Shown piece by piece: positions 1-8,137 of a stretch of DNA of 64,000 nucleotides. Made by a program: the position numbers and the translations under genes. Location: contig CAVVMR010000001.1 of assembly GCA_963749515.1 (NCBI GenBank), forward strand, positions 186,001 to 250,000, in the 5' to 3' direction. The notes below the pieces were generated by a model that was given only the letters and a program-made list of their open reading frames with translations, did no database searches and was not told the origin of the DNA. Numbering within the stretch: the first letter of the stretch is position 1; each line of letters starts with the position of its first letter. The stretch comes from Gaiellasilicea sp963749515. GTDB lineage: Bacteria > Actinomycetota > Thermoleophilia > Gaiellales > Gaiellaceae.

Positions 1-117
1 AAAACTGGCTCGTGGTGCGAAAACGAGGCGAAGCGGCTGAGATTGCGGCCGTGACCGATCCTCGGTCCTAAACTTTCGGGGGTCGTATCCGTCCGGTTCG
101 TTACCGATCATTCGCAT

Positions 118-348
118 ATGCGGATCGTGATACGCCACGACGATGCGGGTCAGTGGTGGTGGGCCGCGGTTGGTGAGAGCGGCGGCACCGCCGCTATTTC
201 GACGCTCTACGCGAGCCGGACCGACTGTTTGCGGGCGGTTGCGGAGCTGAAGGTCGAAGGGCCGGCGGCGTCGGTCACCTTCGAGGAGTCCTACGCGGCC
301 AACCCGGGCACGTGGACGATCTCGAGCTTGATCCCGTCCGGGTCGTAG
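118..348 (+). CDS. DUF1508 (YegP)-like small protein
   Basis: The product is 76 residues. The pattern around residues 28-46 (a YASRTDCLRAVAELK stretch after a tryptophan-rich strand) resembles one DUF1508/YegP repeat, in which a short beta hairpin is followed by a 'Y.S...C...I..VK' helix. No enzymatic function is known for that family. ATG 118 is the first start in the window. The last 58 bases overlap the 3' end of the convergent glyoxalase-fold gene, so the real C-terminus may be as short as shown. The family call rests on one motif and is moderate. Confidence 0.6.
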   Translation: MRIVIRHDDAGQWWWAAVGESGGTAAISTLYASRTDCLRAVAELKVEGPAASVTFEESYAANPGTWTISSLIPSGS

Positions 349-719
349 AAGAAGACCGCGTAGTAGCCGGGGATGTAGCTGTACTCGCTCGGCGGTGACT
401 CGATCGTCGCGCCCGTCGAGACCAGCCACTCGTGCCGTTCGTCGACGACCGAGCGCGAGACAGCCTCGAGCGCGAGGTGGTGCAGCCCGACCGTGTACCG
501 GTCGACTCCGGCGAACCGCTGCTCCTGCTCCGACTGTGCCTGGCGCAGCCCGACCGAGCTGCCCGGTCCACCGATGTACCAGATCGTCTCGCCGCGCTCG
601 CCCTCGACCTCGCCGATGCGGTGATAGCCGAGCGGCGCGAGCAGCTCACGGTAGAAGGGCAGGCTGCGCTCGATCGAGGAGACGACCAGATCGACGTGGT
701 GAATTCCGTTCGAACGCAC
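291..719 (-). CDS. VOC (glyoxalase/bleomycin-resistance) family protein
   Basis: This 142-residue protein has a single vicinal-oxygen-chelate fold. It opens with GIHHVDLVVSS, which carries the first metal-ligand histidine. GLHHLALEA lies mid-chain, and it ends with FFYDPDGIKLEIVH, which carries the terminal glutamate ligand. Such proteins are usually metal-dependent lyases, isomerases, dioxygenases or resistance proteins, and the substrate cannot be told from sequence. The start is GTG 719, just before the histidine motif. It follows ctaG on the same strand with 13 bases between them, so the two may be co-transcribed. Confidence 0.85.
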   Translation of the reverse strand: MRSNGIHHVDLVVSSIERSLPFYRELLAPLGYHRIGEVEGERGETIWYIGGPGSSVGLRQAQSEQEQRFAGVDRYTVGLHHLALEAVSRSVVDERHEWLVSTGATIESPPSEYSYIPGYYAVFFYDPDGIKLEIVHVPGLAA

Positions 720-732
720 TGAAGGTTCGTGT

Positions 733-1581
733 TCAGCGTCGGCCGGCCAGCTCCTGCGCGCGGCCGTAGCGCACGGCGCGCTGCACGGCCCGCGGGTCGA
801 GGCCGCGCTCCAGGAGCTCCTGCCGCAGCTCTCCTTCCCGCGCCATGCGCAGGAAGAGCCACGAGAGCGCGACGATCGTGACGATCGAGCCCTCGATCAT
901 CATCACCGCACCCGCCAGACCCTGATCCTGGAGCGGAGAAACCCCCCACAGCTCGTCGCCACTGGAGTAAACACCGTAGAAGACGGTGCCGGACCAGACG
1001 AAGACGTTGCCGAGCACCGTCTCGACGACGCGGACGCCGGCGATGTAGGCGAGCTTCGGGCCCGTGCCGAACCACTCGGGCGCCGGCAGCGTCTCGAGCA
1101 CCGGCAGCCAGACGATCAGCCCCGCCGTGAAGAAGGACACGTGCTCGAGCGCGTGGACGGACGAGTGACGCACGGCTGCCTCGTAGAGGAACGGCACGTG
1201 CCAGAGATAGAGGTTCAGCGCCCAGATCGGCAGCGCGACGACCGGGTTGGCGAGCACGCGCAGCCGCTCGACGAGCCGGAAGGCGAGCAGCGGCCGCAGC
1301 ATCGGCCCCGAGAGGCCGGCGAGCAGACAGAGCGGCGCGAGGTCGCCGATCAAGACGTGCTGGAGCATGTGGAAGCTGAAGAGCTCCTCCTCGCCGATCG
1401 CGGCGATGGGCGATGCGAACGCGCCCAGCAGCAGTGCGATCCCCAGCGCAAAGAGCACGATTCGGTAGCGGGCCATCGGCGTCCCGCGCCGGCGCAGGGT
1501 GCGGGCGCGCATCGCGTACGCGATCGCTGCGAGGACGACCGGCGCGAGCTGCAGCGGATCGAGAGTCCAGTCGGTCAGCAC
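733..1581 (-). CDS. ctaG: cytochrome c oxidase assembly factor, CtaG (caa3-type) family
   Basis: The product is a 282-residue polytopic membrane protein with about seven hydrophobic segments. It has the FHMLQHVLIGDLAPL and LWHVPFLYEAAVRHSSVHALEHVSFF histidine-bearing helices typical of the caa3_CtaG family. Family members help insert copper into the terminal oxidase, and no oxidase genes lie nearby. The GTG start at 1581 is supported by a -10-like TAGAGT (minus strand, 1593-1588) six bases upstream, so the mRNA is probably leaderless. That box shares two bases with the -10 box of the divergent gene at 1606. Confidence 0.88.
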   Translation of the reverse strand: MLTDWTLDPLQLAPVVLAAIAYAMRARTLRRRGTPMARYRIVLFALGIALLLGAFASPIAAIGEEELFSFHMLQHVLIGDLAPLCLLAGLSGPMLRPLLAFRLVERLRVLANPVVALPIWALNLYLWHVPFLYEAAVRHSSVHALEHVSFFTAGLIVWLPVLETLPAPEWFGTGPKLAYIAGVRVVETVLGNVFVWSGTVFYGVYSSGDELWGVSPLQDQGLAGAVMMIEGSIVTIVALSWLFLRMAREGELRQELLERGLDPRAVQRAVRYGRAQELAGRR

Positions 1582-1587
1582 ACGTCC

Positions 1588-1597
1588 ACTCTAGGAT
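1588..1597. promoter_or_regulatory. overlapping divergent -10 boxes (ctaG / 1606 gene)
   Basis: On the plus strand TAGGAT (1592-1597) lies 8 nt before GTG 1606. On the minus strand TAGAGT (1593-1588) lies 6 nt before GTG 1581. The two hexamers share the TA at 1592-1593, so polymerase could occupy only one promoter at a time. This is read from sequence by analogy with the actinobacterial TANNNT consensus. Confidence 0.6.
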
Positions 1598-1605
1598 CAC
1601 GGGCT

Positions 1606-2217
1606 GTGAAGCTGTTCCACTACCACCTCGTCACGAGCCGCGTGCGCCAGGTCGAGGCGCGCTACGTCGGCAAGCTCGCGTTCGCCCTCGTTGCCCGGCA
1701 CGGCCGGATCGGCGAGGAGTACCAGTCGTTCGAGGCTGGGATCTCCTGGGAGGAGCTGGACAAGGTGGGCTTCAAGCTGCGGCTCTCGGAGCTCGAGCGT
1801 GGAGCGGTGAACGTCGTCGTCCAGCCGGGTCAGTGGGAGCTGCCGCGTGTCGACCACTTTGGGCTCGCGCTCGACGAGGAGGAGTTCGCCGACCTGATCG
1901 ACCGCGCCGTGGAGCGCGAGCTGCGGATCCAGTCGCACGGCGGCCGGCGCACGTTCATCGCGACGAACGCCGGCTTCCGGCTCGAGGTGCACCCGCCGCG
2001 CGAGTGGCTCGACGAGCTGCTCGGCGCGAGCAACGAGCTGATGCTCGGCGAGCTCCATCTACTCGCGGACAACCCGGACGCGAAGGCCGCCGTGCTCGCG
2101 GAGCTGCTCGATACGGACCGGGACGGCACGAACGTGTACGTCGGCGACTCGATCGTCCGCTTCTTCCCCGGGGGGCCGCAGGGCCGCCCGCAGCTCCAGG
2201 CCGAGCTGCTCTTCTAG
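1606..2217 (+). CDS. VOC-like protein of unknown function
   Basis: The product has 203 residues from GTG 1606, the start favoured by TAGGAT at 1592-1597. I do not recognise a specific family. The middle (VDHFGLALDEEEF, then GFRLEVHPPREWLDEL near residues 120-140) looks like one half of a glyoxalase-like module with a histidine near its beginning and a glutamate near its end. The first 75 residues are charged and soluble. No signal peptide or membrane segment is visible. It is transcribed divergently from ctaG and lies 33 bases before purM. Confidence 0.6.
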   Translation: MKLFHYHLVTSRVRQVEARYVGKLAFALVARHGRIGEEYQSFEAGISWEELDKVGFKLRLSELERGAVNVVVQPGQWELPRVDHFGLALDEEEFADLIDRAVERELRIQSHGGRRTFIATNAGFRLEVHPPREWLDELLGASNELMLGELHLLADNPDAKAAVLAELLDTDRDGTNVYVGDSIVRFFPGGPQGRPQLQAELLF

Positions 2218-2250
2218 GAGGCGCTCCGCCCGACCTCGTAAAGTGAGCCT

Positions 2251-3150
2251 GTGAGCGAAGACCGGACGTACGCTGCCGCCGGGGTCTCGCTCGCAACCGC
2301 CGAAGGGATCGTCGAGCGGCTGCGAGCAGCCGCCGAGTCCACCGGCGCGCAAGGGTTCGGCGCCTTTGCGGGCCTCCACCCGCTCGACGACCGCCGGCTT
2401 CTCGCCGCCTCGACGGATTCGATCGGGACGAAGCCGATGCTGGCGCGTCTGCGCGGGGCTCTGCACGAGTGCGGCGCCGACATGGCGGCGCACTGCATCA
2501 ACGACGTGATCACGTGCGGCGCCGACCCGCTGATCCTGCTCGACTATGTCGCCGCGAACCGCATCGACCTCGAACAGGTCGCGGAGCTCGTGGAGGGCGC
2601 GGCCCAGGTCTGCCGGACGGCCGGCGTGGCGCTGATCGGAGGCGAGACCGCCGAGTTGCCGGGCGTCTATCGCGAGGACGAGCTCGACTTCGCAGCCACG
2701 TGCGTCGGCATCGTCGACCGCGACCGGCTCATCGACGGCTCCGCTGTGCAGGCGGGCGACTACGTGATCGGCCTGCCGTCGGCCGGCATTCACGCGAACG
2801 GGTTCACGCTCGTCCGGTCGGTGCTGGAGGTCGAGGACTACGACGGGCCCGACCTGCTGGCGGCCACGAGGCTCTACCTGGACGACGTCAGGCGGCTGCG
2901 AGGCTCAGCCCACGCGTTCGCTCACATCACTGGCGGCGGGATCGAAGGCAATCTGAGCCGCGTGGTCCCGGCCGGCCTTCGCGCCGAGCTCGACTGGGAG
3001 GCCTGGGAGCGGCCGCCCGTGTTCGCCTGGCTCGCCGGCCACGTCGAGGAGGACGAGGCGCGCCGAGTGTTCAACCTCGGGATCGGCTACTGCGCCGTCG
3101 TGCCGGAGCCGGGCGACGACCTCGTGATCGGAAGGATCGTCGGCGCGTGA
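2251..3150 (+). CDS. purM: phosphoribosylformylglycinamidine cyclo-ligase (AIR synthetase)
   Basis: PurM closes the imidazole ring of purine precursors using ATP. The sequence shows YAAAGVSLATAE at the N-terminus, the STDSIGTK substrate loop, GADMAAHCINDVITCGA, GGETAELPG and the late ITGGGIEGNL motif. At 299 residues it is shorter than the usual ~345. The loss is mainly after VFNLGIGYCAVVP, where about 30 residues of the C-terminal lobe are missing. GTG 2251 lies 6 nt after TAAAGT (2239-2244), consistent with a leaderless message. Its stop overlaps the purN start as GTGA. Confidence 0.93.
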   Translation: MSEDRTYAAAGVSLATAEGIVERLRAAAESTGAQGFGAFAGLHPLDDRRLLAASTDSIGTKPMLARLRGALHECGADMAAHCINDVITCGADPLILLDYVAANRIDLEQVAELVEGAAQVCRTAGVALIGGETAELPGVYREDELDFAATCVGIVDRDRLIDGSAVQAGDYVIGLPSAGIHANGFTLVRSVLEVEDYDGPDLLAATRLYLDDVRRLRGSAHAFAHITGGGIEGNLSRVVPAGLRAELDWEAWERPPVFAWLAGHVEEDEARRVFNLGIGYCAVVPEPGDDLVIGRIVGA

Positions 3151-3680
3151 TCGGCGTGCTCGTCAGCGGAGAGGGGACGAACCTGCAGGCGCTGGTCGAT
3201 GCCGGCCTCCCGGTCCGGGCGGTCGCCTCGAACCGCGCCGGTGCACGCGCCCTCGCACGCGCAGAGCAAGCGGGAATCGCCGCCGAGGTCTTCGAGCTCG
3301 ACACCTACCGCTCCCGGGACGAACGCGACGAGGCGATGGCCGGCTGGCTCGCCTCGCAGGGCGTCGAGCTCGTTGTCTGTGCGGGCTACATGCACCTGCT
3401 CACGTCCGCCTTTCTCGGCCGCTACCCAGGGCGAATCGTCAACGTGCATCCATCGCTGTTGCCGGAGTTCCCCGGTGCCCGCGCTATCGACGATGCGCTC
3501 GAGGCGGGCGTGGAGACGACCGGGGTGACCGTGCATCTCGTCGACGAGGGGCTGGACACCGGTGACGTGATCCGGCAGGAGCCGCTGCCGGTCGAGCCGC
3601 GGGAGACGCTGATCGAGCGGATCCACGCGATCGAGCACCGCTTGCTGCCCGAGGTGGTGAGAGAGCTCTGCGTGCACTGA
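3147..3680 (+). CDS. purN: phosphoribosylglycinamide formyltransferase (GART)
   Basis: The product is 177 residues and transfers a formyl group from 10-formyl-tetrahydrofolate to GAR in purine synthesis. It shows the GEGTNLQAL phosphate loop at residues 7-15, NVHPSLLPEFPGARAIDDAL with the catalytic histidine, and the LDTGDVI folate-site motif with the catalytic aspartate. The start is GTG 3147, which overlaps the purM stop (GTGA), so translation is coupled. The stop in turn overlaps the probable CTG start of purH as CTGA. Confidence 0.94.
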   Translation: MIGVLVSGEGTNLQALVDAGLPVRAVASNRAGARALARAEQAGIAAEVFELDTYRSRDERDEAMAGWLASQGVELVVCAGYMHLLTSAFLGRYPGRIVNVHPSLLPEFPGARAIDDALEAGVETTGVTVHLVDEGLDTGDVIRQEPLPVEPRETLIERIHAIEHRLLPEVVRELCVH

Positions 3681-5200
3681 TCTCCGTGTGGGACAAGACC
3701 GGGCTCGACGGCTTCGTCAAGGGGCTCGACACGCTCGGCTGGGAGCTCGTCGCCAGCGGTGGGACGGCGACCTACATCGAGGAGCTCGGGCTCCCGGTGA
3801 CGCCGGTCGAGGAGGTGACCGAGTTTCCGGAGATGCTCGGCGGGCGCGTGAAGACCCTGCATCCGCACATCCACGCCGGCATCCTCGCGCGGCGCGAGGT
3901 GGCGGGAGATCTGGCCTCCCTCGACGCGCACGGGATCGGGACCTTCGATCTCGTCTGCGTCAACCTGTATCCGTTCGAGCAGGTGGCGCGCGAGCACGGC
4001 GTCCGGGAGGAGGAGGCCGTCGAGATGATCGACGTCGGCGGGCCCTCGATGCTTCGCGGCGCCGCGAAGAACTTCGCGCACGTGACGCCGGTGTGCCGTC
4101 CCGCCGACTACGAGCTCGTGCTCGGCGAGCTACGCGAGGCGGGAGAGGTCTCGCACGAGACGCGGCGCCGGCTGGCCGCGACGGCGTTCGCAACCTCGGC
4201 GGCGTACGAGGCGGCGATCGCGAGCTGGTTCGCGGGCCGCGAGGCGTTCCCGCCCGTCTTCGTGCCCGTGTTCGAGAAGGCCATGGACCTCGCCTACGGC
4301 GAGAACCCCCACCAGGGCGCGGCGTACTACTCCGAGCGCGGCGCGCGGACGCACCTGCTGGCACGGGTCGAGCAGCTGCACGGCCGCGAGCTCTCGTTCA
4401 ACAACCTGAACGACCTGAACGCCGCGCGACTGCTCGTGCGCGAGTTCACCCTGCCCGCGTGCGTGATCGTCAAGCACGCGAACCCGTGCGGGGTCGCCGT
4501 CGGCGCGTCGATCGAGGAGGCCTACGACGGCGCGCTCGCAGCCGATCCGATCTCTGCCTACGGCGGCGTCGTCGTCTTCAACCGCGGTGTCAGCGCGGCG
4601 CTGGGCGAGCGGCTCGCGCAGCAGTTCGTCGAGGTGCTCTTCGCGCCCGGCTACGACGAGGTGGCCGTCGAGGCGCTCGTGCAGAAGCAGTCGATTCGAA
4701 TTCTCAACGACCTCGAGCGGCGCTCGACCGAGGCGTCGGAGCGCGACTTCAAGCGCGTGCTCGGGGGCCTGCTCGTGCAGGACCGCGACTGGGACGTCGC
4801 CGACCGGGAAGGCATGGAGACCGTCGCCGGACAGCCCTCGGAAGCGACGTGGGGCGACCTGCTCTTCGCCTGGCGCGTGTGCAAGCACGTCGCCTCGAAC
4901 GCGATCGTGATCGCGAAAGACCTGCAGACGATCGGAATCGGTGCAGGTCAGATGAGTCGTGTCGATGCGGTCCGGATCGCCGTCGAGAAGGCGAACGAGC
5001 TCGGTCACTCGCTCGACGGTGCGGCGCTCGCCTCAGATGCGTTCTTCCCGTTCCCCGACGGGCCGAGGCTCGCCCTCGATGCGGGTGTGTCCGCGTTCAT
5101 CCAGCCGGGGGGCTCGAAGCGGGACGGGGACGTGATCGCAGCGGTGGAGAGTGCCGGCGCCTCGATGGTCTTCACCGGGCGCCGGCACTTCCGTCACTGA
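3677..5200 (+). CDS. purH: bifunctional AICAR transformylase / IMP cyclohydrolase
   Basis: PurH performs the last two steps to IMP. An N-terminal MGS-like cyclohydrolase domain (about residues 1-140, with GGTATYIEELGLPV and GRVKTLHPHIHAGIL) precedes the transformylase domain, which contains KHANPCGVA. The first orthodox in-frame start is GTG 3686, but family proteins begin (R)ALISVSDKTGL. That stretch is encoded just upstream as CTG-ATC-TCC-GTG-TGG-GAC. CTG 3677 overlaps the purN stop as CTGA, so I place the start there (507 residues); GTG 3686 is the alternative. Confidence 0.93.
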   Translation: MISVWDKTGLDGFVKGLDTLGWELVASGGTATYIEELGLPVTPVEEVTEFPEMLGGRVKTLHPHIHAGILARREVAGDLASLDAHGIGTFDLVCVNLYPFEQVAREHGVREEEAVEMIDVGGPSMLRGAAKNFAHVTPVCRPADYELVLGELREAGEVSHETRRRLAATAFATSAAYEAAIASWFAGREAFPPVFVPVFEKAMDLAYGENPHQGAAYYSERGARTHLLARVEQLHGRELSFNNLNDLNAARLLVREFTLPACVIVKHANPCGVAVGASIEEAYDGALAADPISAYGGVVVFNRGVSAALGERLAQQFVEVLFAPGYDEVAVEALVQKQSIRILNDLERRSTEASERDFKRVLGGLLVQDRDWDVADREGMETVAGQPSEATWGDLLFAWRVCKHVASNAIVIAKDLQTIGIGAGQMSRVDAVRIAVEKANELGHSLDGAALASDAFFPFPDGPRLALDAGVSAFIQPGGSKRDGDVIAAVESAGASMVFTGRRHFRH

Positions 5201-5212
5201 CGTTCGTTCGAG

Positions 5213-5413
5213 CTAGGTCCCGCTGGGCCCGCTCGTGTTGGACGACGACCCGAACGTGCGGTCGCCCCAACCGAGGGCCGATGCGAGGAACGAGCCGGCG
5301 AAGGCCGCGAGGCCGAGGCCCGTGAATTCCGGCCAGTTGGTGTCGCTGAGCGCTGCAAGCACGAACAGCACGACTGCGACGAGCAGCAGGATCACTCCGA
5401 GTCCGAAGTTCAT
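5213..5413 (-). CDS. small membrane protein of unknown function
   Basis: The product is 66 residues with two hydrophobic segments: residues 3-22 (a leucine/valine-rich helix) and residues 31-47. A polar serine-rich tail of about 17 residues follows. I do not recognise a family. Unlike most genes here it has a clear ribosome site: on the minus strand AAGGAGG lies 6 nt before ATG 5413, so it is transcribed with a leader. It is convergent with purH, 12 bases apart. Confidence 0.7.
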   Translation of the reverse strand: MNFGLGVILLLVAVVLFVLAALSDTNWPEFTGLGLAAFAGSFLASALGWGDRTFGSSSNTSGPSGT

Positions 5414-5491
5414 TCCCTTCCTCCTTGATCACGGATACTCGTCGCGTGGACGAGGTCGAACTGCGTATTCGCAGTCGACTCGATTCGTCCT

Positions 5492-6040
5492 TTATGTGGC
5501 TTCGGCGATCGGCCGGCCCGTGACCAGCGCCTCCTGCAGCTCGGGCGCGAGCGTTGCGTACTCCGCGTCGGGCTGAATGCCGAGAGCATCGAGCGTCTTG
5601 CTGAAGAAACAGCGTGCGGCCGCGGCTGCGGCAATGTCGAAGATCTCCGGATCGGACAGGCCGAGCTCTCGCAGCTCGGCGACGTCCTCTTGCGAAACCG
5701 AGGTCGCGTCCTCGACGATCTTGCGCGCGAATCGCATCGCGGCGCGCTCCACCGGCGTGACCGGCGCGGAACCGGGATCCAACGCAAGGGTGAGCAGCTC
5801 GTCAGCCGACACGTGACGCTCGAGCAGCACCAGGCCGTGCGCCAGCGCGCAGTAGCTCGAGCGCAGGCTGCCCGCCGCCGCCAGCGTCACGAGCTCGTAC
5901 CGCCGCTCGTCCATCTCGGCGGTGATCGCGCCGAGGAGCTGCCGCCAGGCCGCGTACACGGCGGGCCGGTGGGCGAACACGCTCCGCATGTTCCTCTGAG
6001 GGCCGGCGTCGATGTCGTCGATCTCCTCGATGAAAGCCAT
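5492..6040 (-). CDS. carboxymuconolactone decarboxylase / AhpD-like protein
   Basis: The product has 182 residues. The AhpD-like core shows AWRQLLGAI, then SSYCALAHG at residues 61-69. This corresponds to the CxxCxxxH peroxidase motif but with Ser61 in place of the first cysteine (SxxC64xxxH68). That variant occurs in the uncharacterised peroxidase-related branch of the family, so a one-cysteine mechanism or another role is likely. ATG 6040 is chosen because AGGGGA lies at ribosome-site distance upstream. It is divergent from cbs. Confidence 0.82.
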   Translation of the reverse strand: MAFIEEIDDIDAGPQRNMRSVFAHRPAVYAAWRQLLGAITAEMDERRYELVTLAAAGSLRSSYCALAHGLVLLERHVSADELLTLALDPGSAPVTPVERAAMRFARKIVEDATSVSQEDVAELRELGLSDPEIFDIAAAAAARCFFSKTLDALGIQPDAEYATLAPELQEALVTGRPIAEAT

Positions 6041-6070
6041 CGGCTCCCCTTTCGGCGACTGCGCTCGCGG

Positions 6071-6076
6071 TAGGCT
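6071..6076 (+). promoter_or_regulatory. -10 box of cbs
   Basis: TAGGCT lies 10 nt before ATG 6087. The transcript would start within about 4 nt of the start codon, with no room for a ribosome site. No convincing -35 is seen. Confidence 0.5.
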
Positions 6077-6086
6077 TGCGCCGGTC

Positions 6087-7490
6087 ATGGCGCGCGAGTA
6101 TCCGACCCTACTCGACCTCGTCGGCGAGACCCCCATCGTCCGGCTCGAGCGGATCGGCCGCGACGTCCAGCCCACGCTGCTGGCGAAGCTCGAGTACCTG
6201 AACCCCGGCGGCTCGAACAAGGACCGGATCGGGATGGCGATGATCGACGCCGCCGAGCGCGAGGGAAAGCTCAAGCCGGGCGGGACGATCGTCGAGCCGA
6301 CCTCCGGCAACACCGGCGTCGGACTCGCGATCGCCGCGGCCGCACGCGGCTACCGCTGCATCTTCGTCATGCCCGACAAGATGAGCCAGGAGAAGATCGC
6401 GATGCTGCGCGCGTACGGCGCCGAGGTGGTGATCACGCCGACGGCCGTCGAGCACGACTCGCCGGAGAGCTACTACTCGGTGTCCGACCGGCTCGCCGAG
6501 GAGATTCCCGGCGGCTACAAGCCCGACCAGTACTCGAACATGTCGAATCCTGAGGCGCACTACCTGACGACGGGGCCTGAGATCTGGGAGCAGACCGGAG
6601 GCGAGATCGATGCGGTCGTGATCTCCGTCGGGACGGGCGGCACGATCTCCGGCGCCGGGCGCTACCTGAAGGAGCAGAAGCCCGATCTCCTGATCGTGGG
6701 CGCCGACCCGGAGGGCTCGATCTACACCTCGGAGGACACGCACCCGTATCTCGTCGAGGGAATCGGCAAGGACACGTGGCCGGTGACGATGTCGCGCGAC
6801 GTCGTCGACCGCTGGGTGCGCGTCTCGGACCGCGACTCGTTCGTGACCGCGCGACGGCTGGCGCGCGAGGAGGGAATCCTCGCAGGCGGCTCTGCCGGGA
6901 CGACGATCTGGGCGGCGCTGGAGGTCGCGAAGGACCTCGGCCGGGACGCGACGATCCTCACCCTGCTCCCCGACTCCGGCCGCTCGTACCTCTCGAAGTT
7001 CTACGACGACAACTGGATGCTCCAGTACGGCTTCCTCGAGCGCCGCACGCCGACGCCGACGATCGACCAGGTGCTTCGCTTCAAGCGCGGCGAGGAGCAC
7101 GAGGTGCCGGATCTCGTCACGATCGAGTCGCACGCCAAGGTCGGGCAGGCGATCGAGTTGATGCAGCGCTACTCGATCTCGCAGCTCCCGGTCGTGCGGG
7201 ACGGCGACACGGACTCGCTCGCGGACGTCGTCGGCTCGCTGCAGGAGCGGGGCGTGCTCGACCGCGTCTTCAAGAACCCGGACGCGCTGAACGAGGACGT
7301 GGCCGCGCTGATGCAGCCGCCGCTGGCCACCGTGGACGTCGGCGACTCGCTCGATCAGGTCTTCGCCGATCTCTCGGGCCCGAACGCGGCTGTGGTCGTC
7401 GCCGCGGCGGGACGGCCGACGGCGATCCTCACACGGTCCGACCTGCTCGACTACCTCGCACATCAGCGCTCGCAGGTGAACGGGGGGTAG
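6087..7490 (+). CDS. cbs: cystathionine beta-synthase (PLP, with C-terminal CBS pair)
   Basis: The 467-residue enzyme belongs to the cysteine synthase/CBS family. The PLP lysine is Lys45 in NPGGSNKDR, the PTSGNTGVG loop is at 71-79 and the phosphate-binding GTGGTISG at 181-188. Residues after about 345 form two CBS domains, the arrangement of cystathionine beta-synthase, which condenses serine and homocysteine. The usual partner, cystathionine gamma-lyase, is not adjacent, and a GST gene follows at once. O-acetylserine-dependent activity cannot be excluded from sequence. Confidence 0.92.
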   Translation: MAREYPTLLDLVGETPIVRLERIGRDVQPTLLAKLEYLNPGGSNKDRIGMAMIDAAEREGKLKPGGTIVEPTSGNTGVGLAIAAAARGYRCIFVMPDKMSQEKIAMLRAYGAEVVITPTAVEHDSPESYYSVSDRLAEEIPGGYKPDQYSNMSNPEAHYLTTGPEIWEQTGGEIDAVVISVGTGGTISGAGRYLKEQKPDLLIVGADPEGSIYTSEDTHPYLVEGIGKDTWPVTMSRDVVDRWVRVSDRDSFVTARRLAREEGILAGGSAGTTIWAALEVAKDLGRDATILTLLPDSGRSYLSKFYDDNWMLQYGFLERRTPTPTIDQVLRFKRGEEHEVPDLVTIESHAKVGQAIELMQRYSISQLPVVRDGDTDSLADVVGSLQERGVLDRVFKNPDALNEDVAALMQPPLATVDVGDSLDQVFADLSGPNAAVVVAAAGRPTAILTRSDLLDYLAHQRSQVNGG

Positions 7491-7492
7491 TC

Positions 7493-8137
7493 GTGCTCCG
7501 GCTCTACGACTTCGCCGCCTCCGCCAATTGCTACAAGGTGCGGCTCCTCGCCGCCCAGCTCGGCCTGGAGCTCGAACTGGTACCGGTCGACCTGTTCGCC
7601 GGCGAGTCACAGACACCGGAGCACATGGCGCGAAACCCGGCCGGCCGGACGCCCGTGCTCGAGCTCGATTCCGGAGAGCACCTTGCCGAGTCCGGCGCGA
7701 TCCTTCTCTACCTGGCCGAGGGAACCGCCCTCCTGCCGGCCGACACGCTCGGACGAGCACGGGCCGCGCAATGGCTCTTCTTCGAGCAGAACCTGCTGGA
7801 GCCGAACATCGGCACCGGCCGCTTCTGGATCCTCACCGGCCGGGCCGAAGGCCACGAGGCGCTCGTCGAGCGGTGGCAGACCGTCGGCAGGCACTCGCTC
7901 GACGTGCTCGAGCGGCACCTCGCCGCGAACGAGTTCCTCCTGGGTACGGACTACTCCGTCGCCGACATCGGCCTCTATGCCTACACCCATGTCGCAGGCG
8001 ACGCCGGTATCGACCTTGCGGACTACCCGGCCGTCGAGGCGTGGCTGCAGCGGGTCGAGGCGCAGCCGGGATTCATGAACGATCTCGAGCCCTACCCGGC
8101 GACTGCGGGAGCGGGCGGCCGCTCCGCCCACGGCTAG
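7493..8137 (+). CDS. glutathione S-transferase family protein
   Basis: The 214-residue GST fold has an N-terminal thioredoxin-like domain (LYDFAASANCYKVRLLAAQLGL, the cis-proline step GRTPVLELD and the ESGAILLYLAEG binding motif). A helical C-terminal domain follows, with FLLGTDYSVADIGLYAYTH. Ser/Asn residues rather than a CPxC pair sit at the active position. GTG 7493 lies two bases after the cbs stop, so the two are one transcript. It is convergent with the EamA gene: both stops lie in one CTAG (8134-8137). Confidence 0.88.
   Translation: MLRLYDFAASANCYKVRLLAAQLGLELELVPVDLFAGESQTPEHMARNPAGRTPVLELDSGEHLAESGAILLYLAEGTALLPADTLGRARAAQWLFFEQNLLEPNIGTGRFWILTGRAEGHEALVERWQTVGRHSLDVLERHLAANEFLLGTDYSVADIGLYAYTHVAGDAGIDLADYPAVEAWLQRVEAQPGFMNDLEPYPATAGAGGRSAHG

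Noticed and set aside
1141..1605. A longer form of the 1606 gene starting at 1141
   Set aside because: The extension is low-complexity antisense to ctaG, and the leaderless -10 at 1592-1597 fits GTG 1606.
3688..5325. Long arginine-rich open frame over purH
   Set aside because: It is a third-position GC shadow of purH in another frame with no family similarity.
5460..5475. Hairpin ACTGCG-TATT-CGCAGT as a terminator of the AhpD-like gene
   Set aside because: It is a six-pair stem but no T tract follows on either strand, so I do not list it as a feature.
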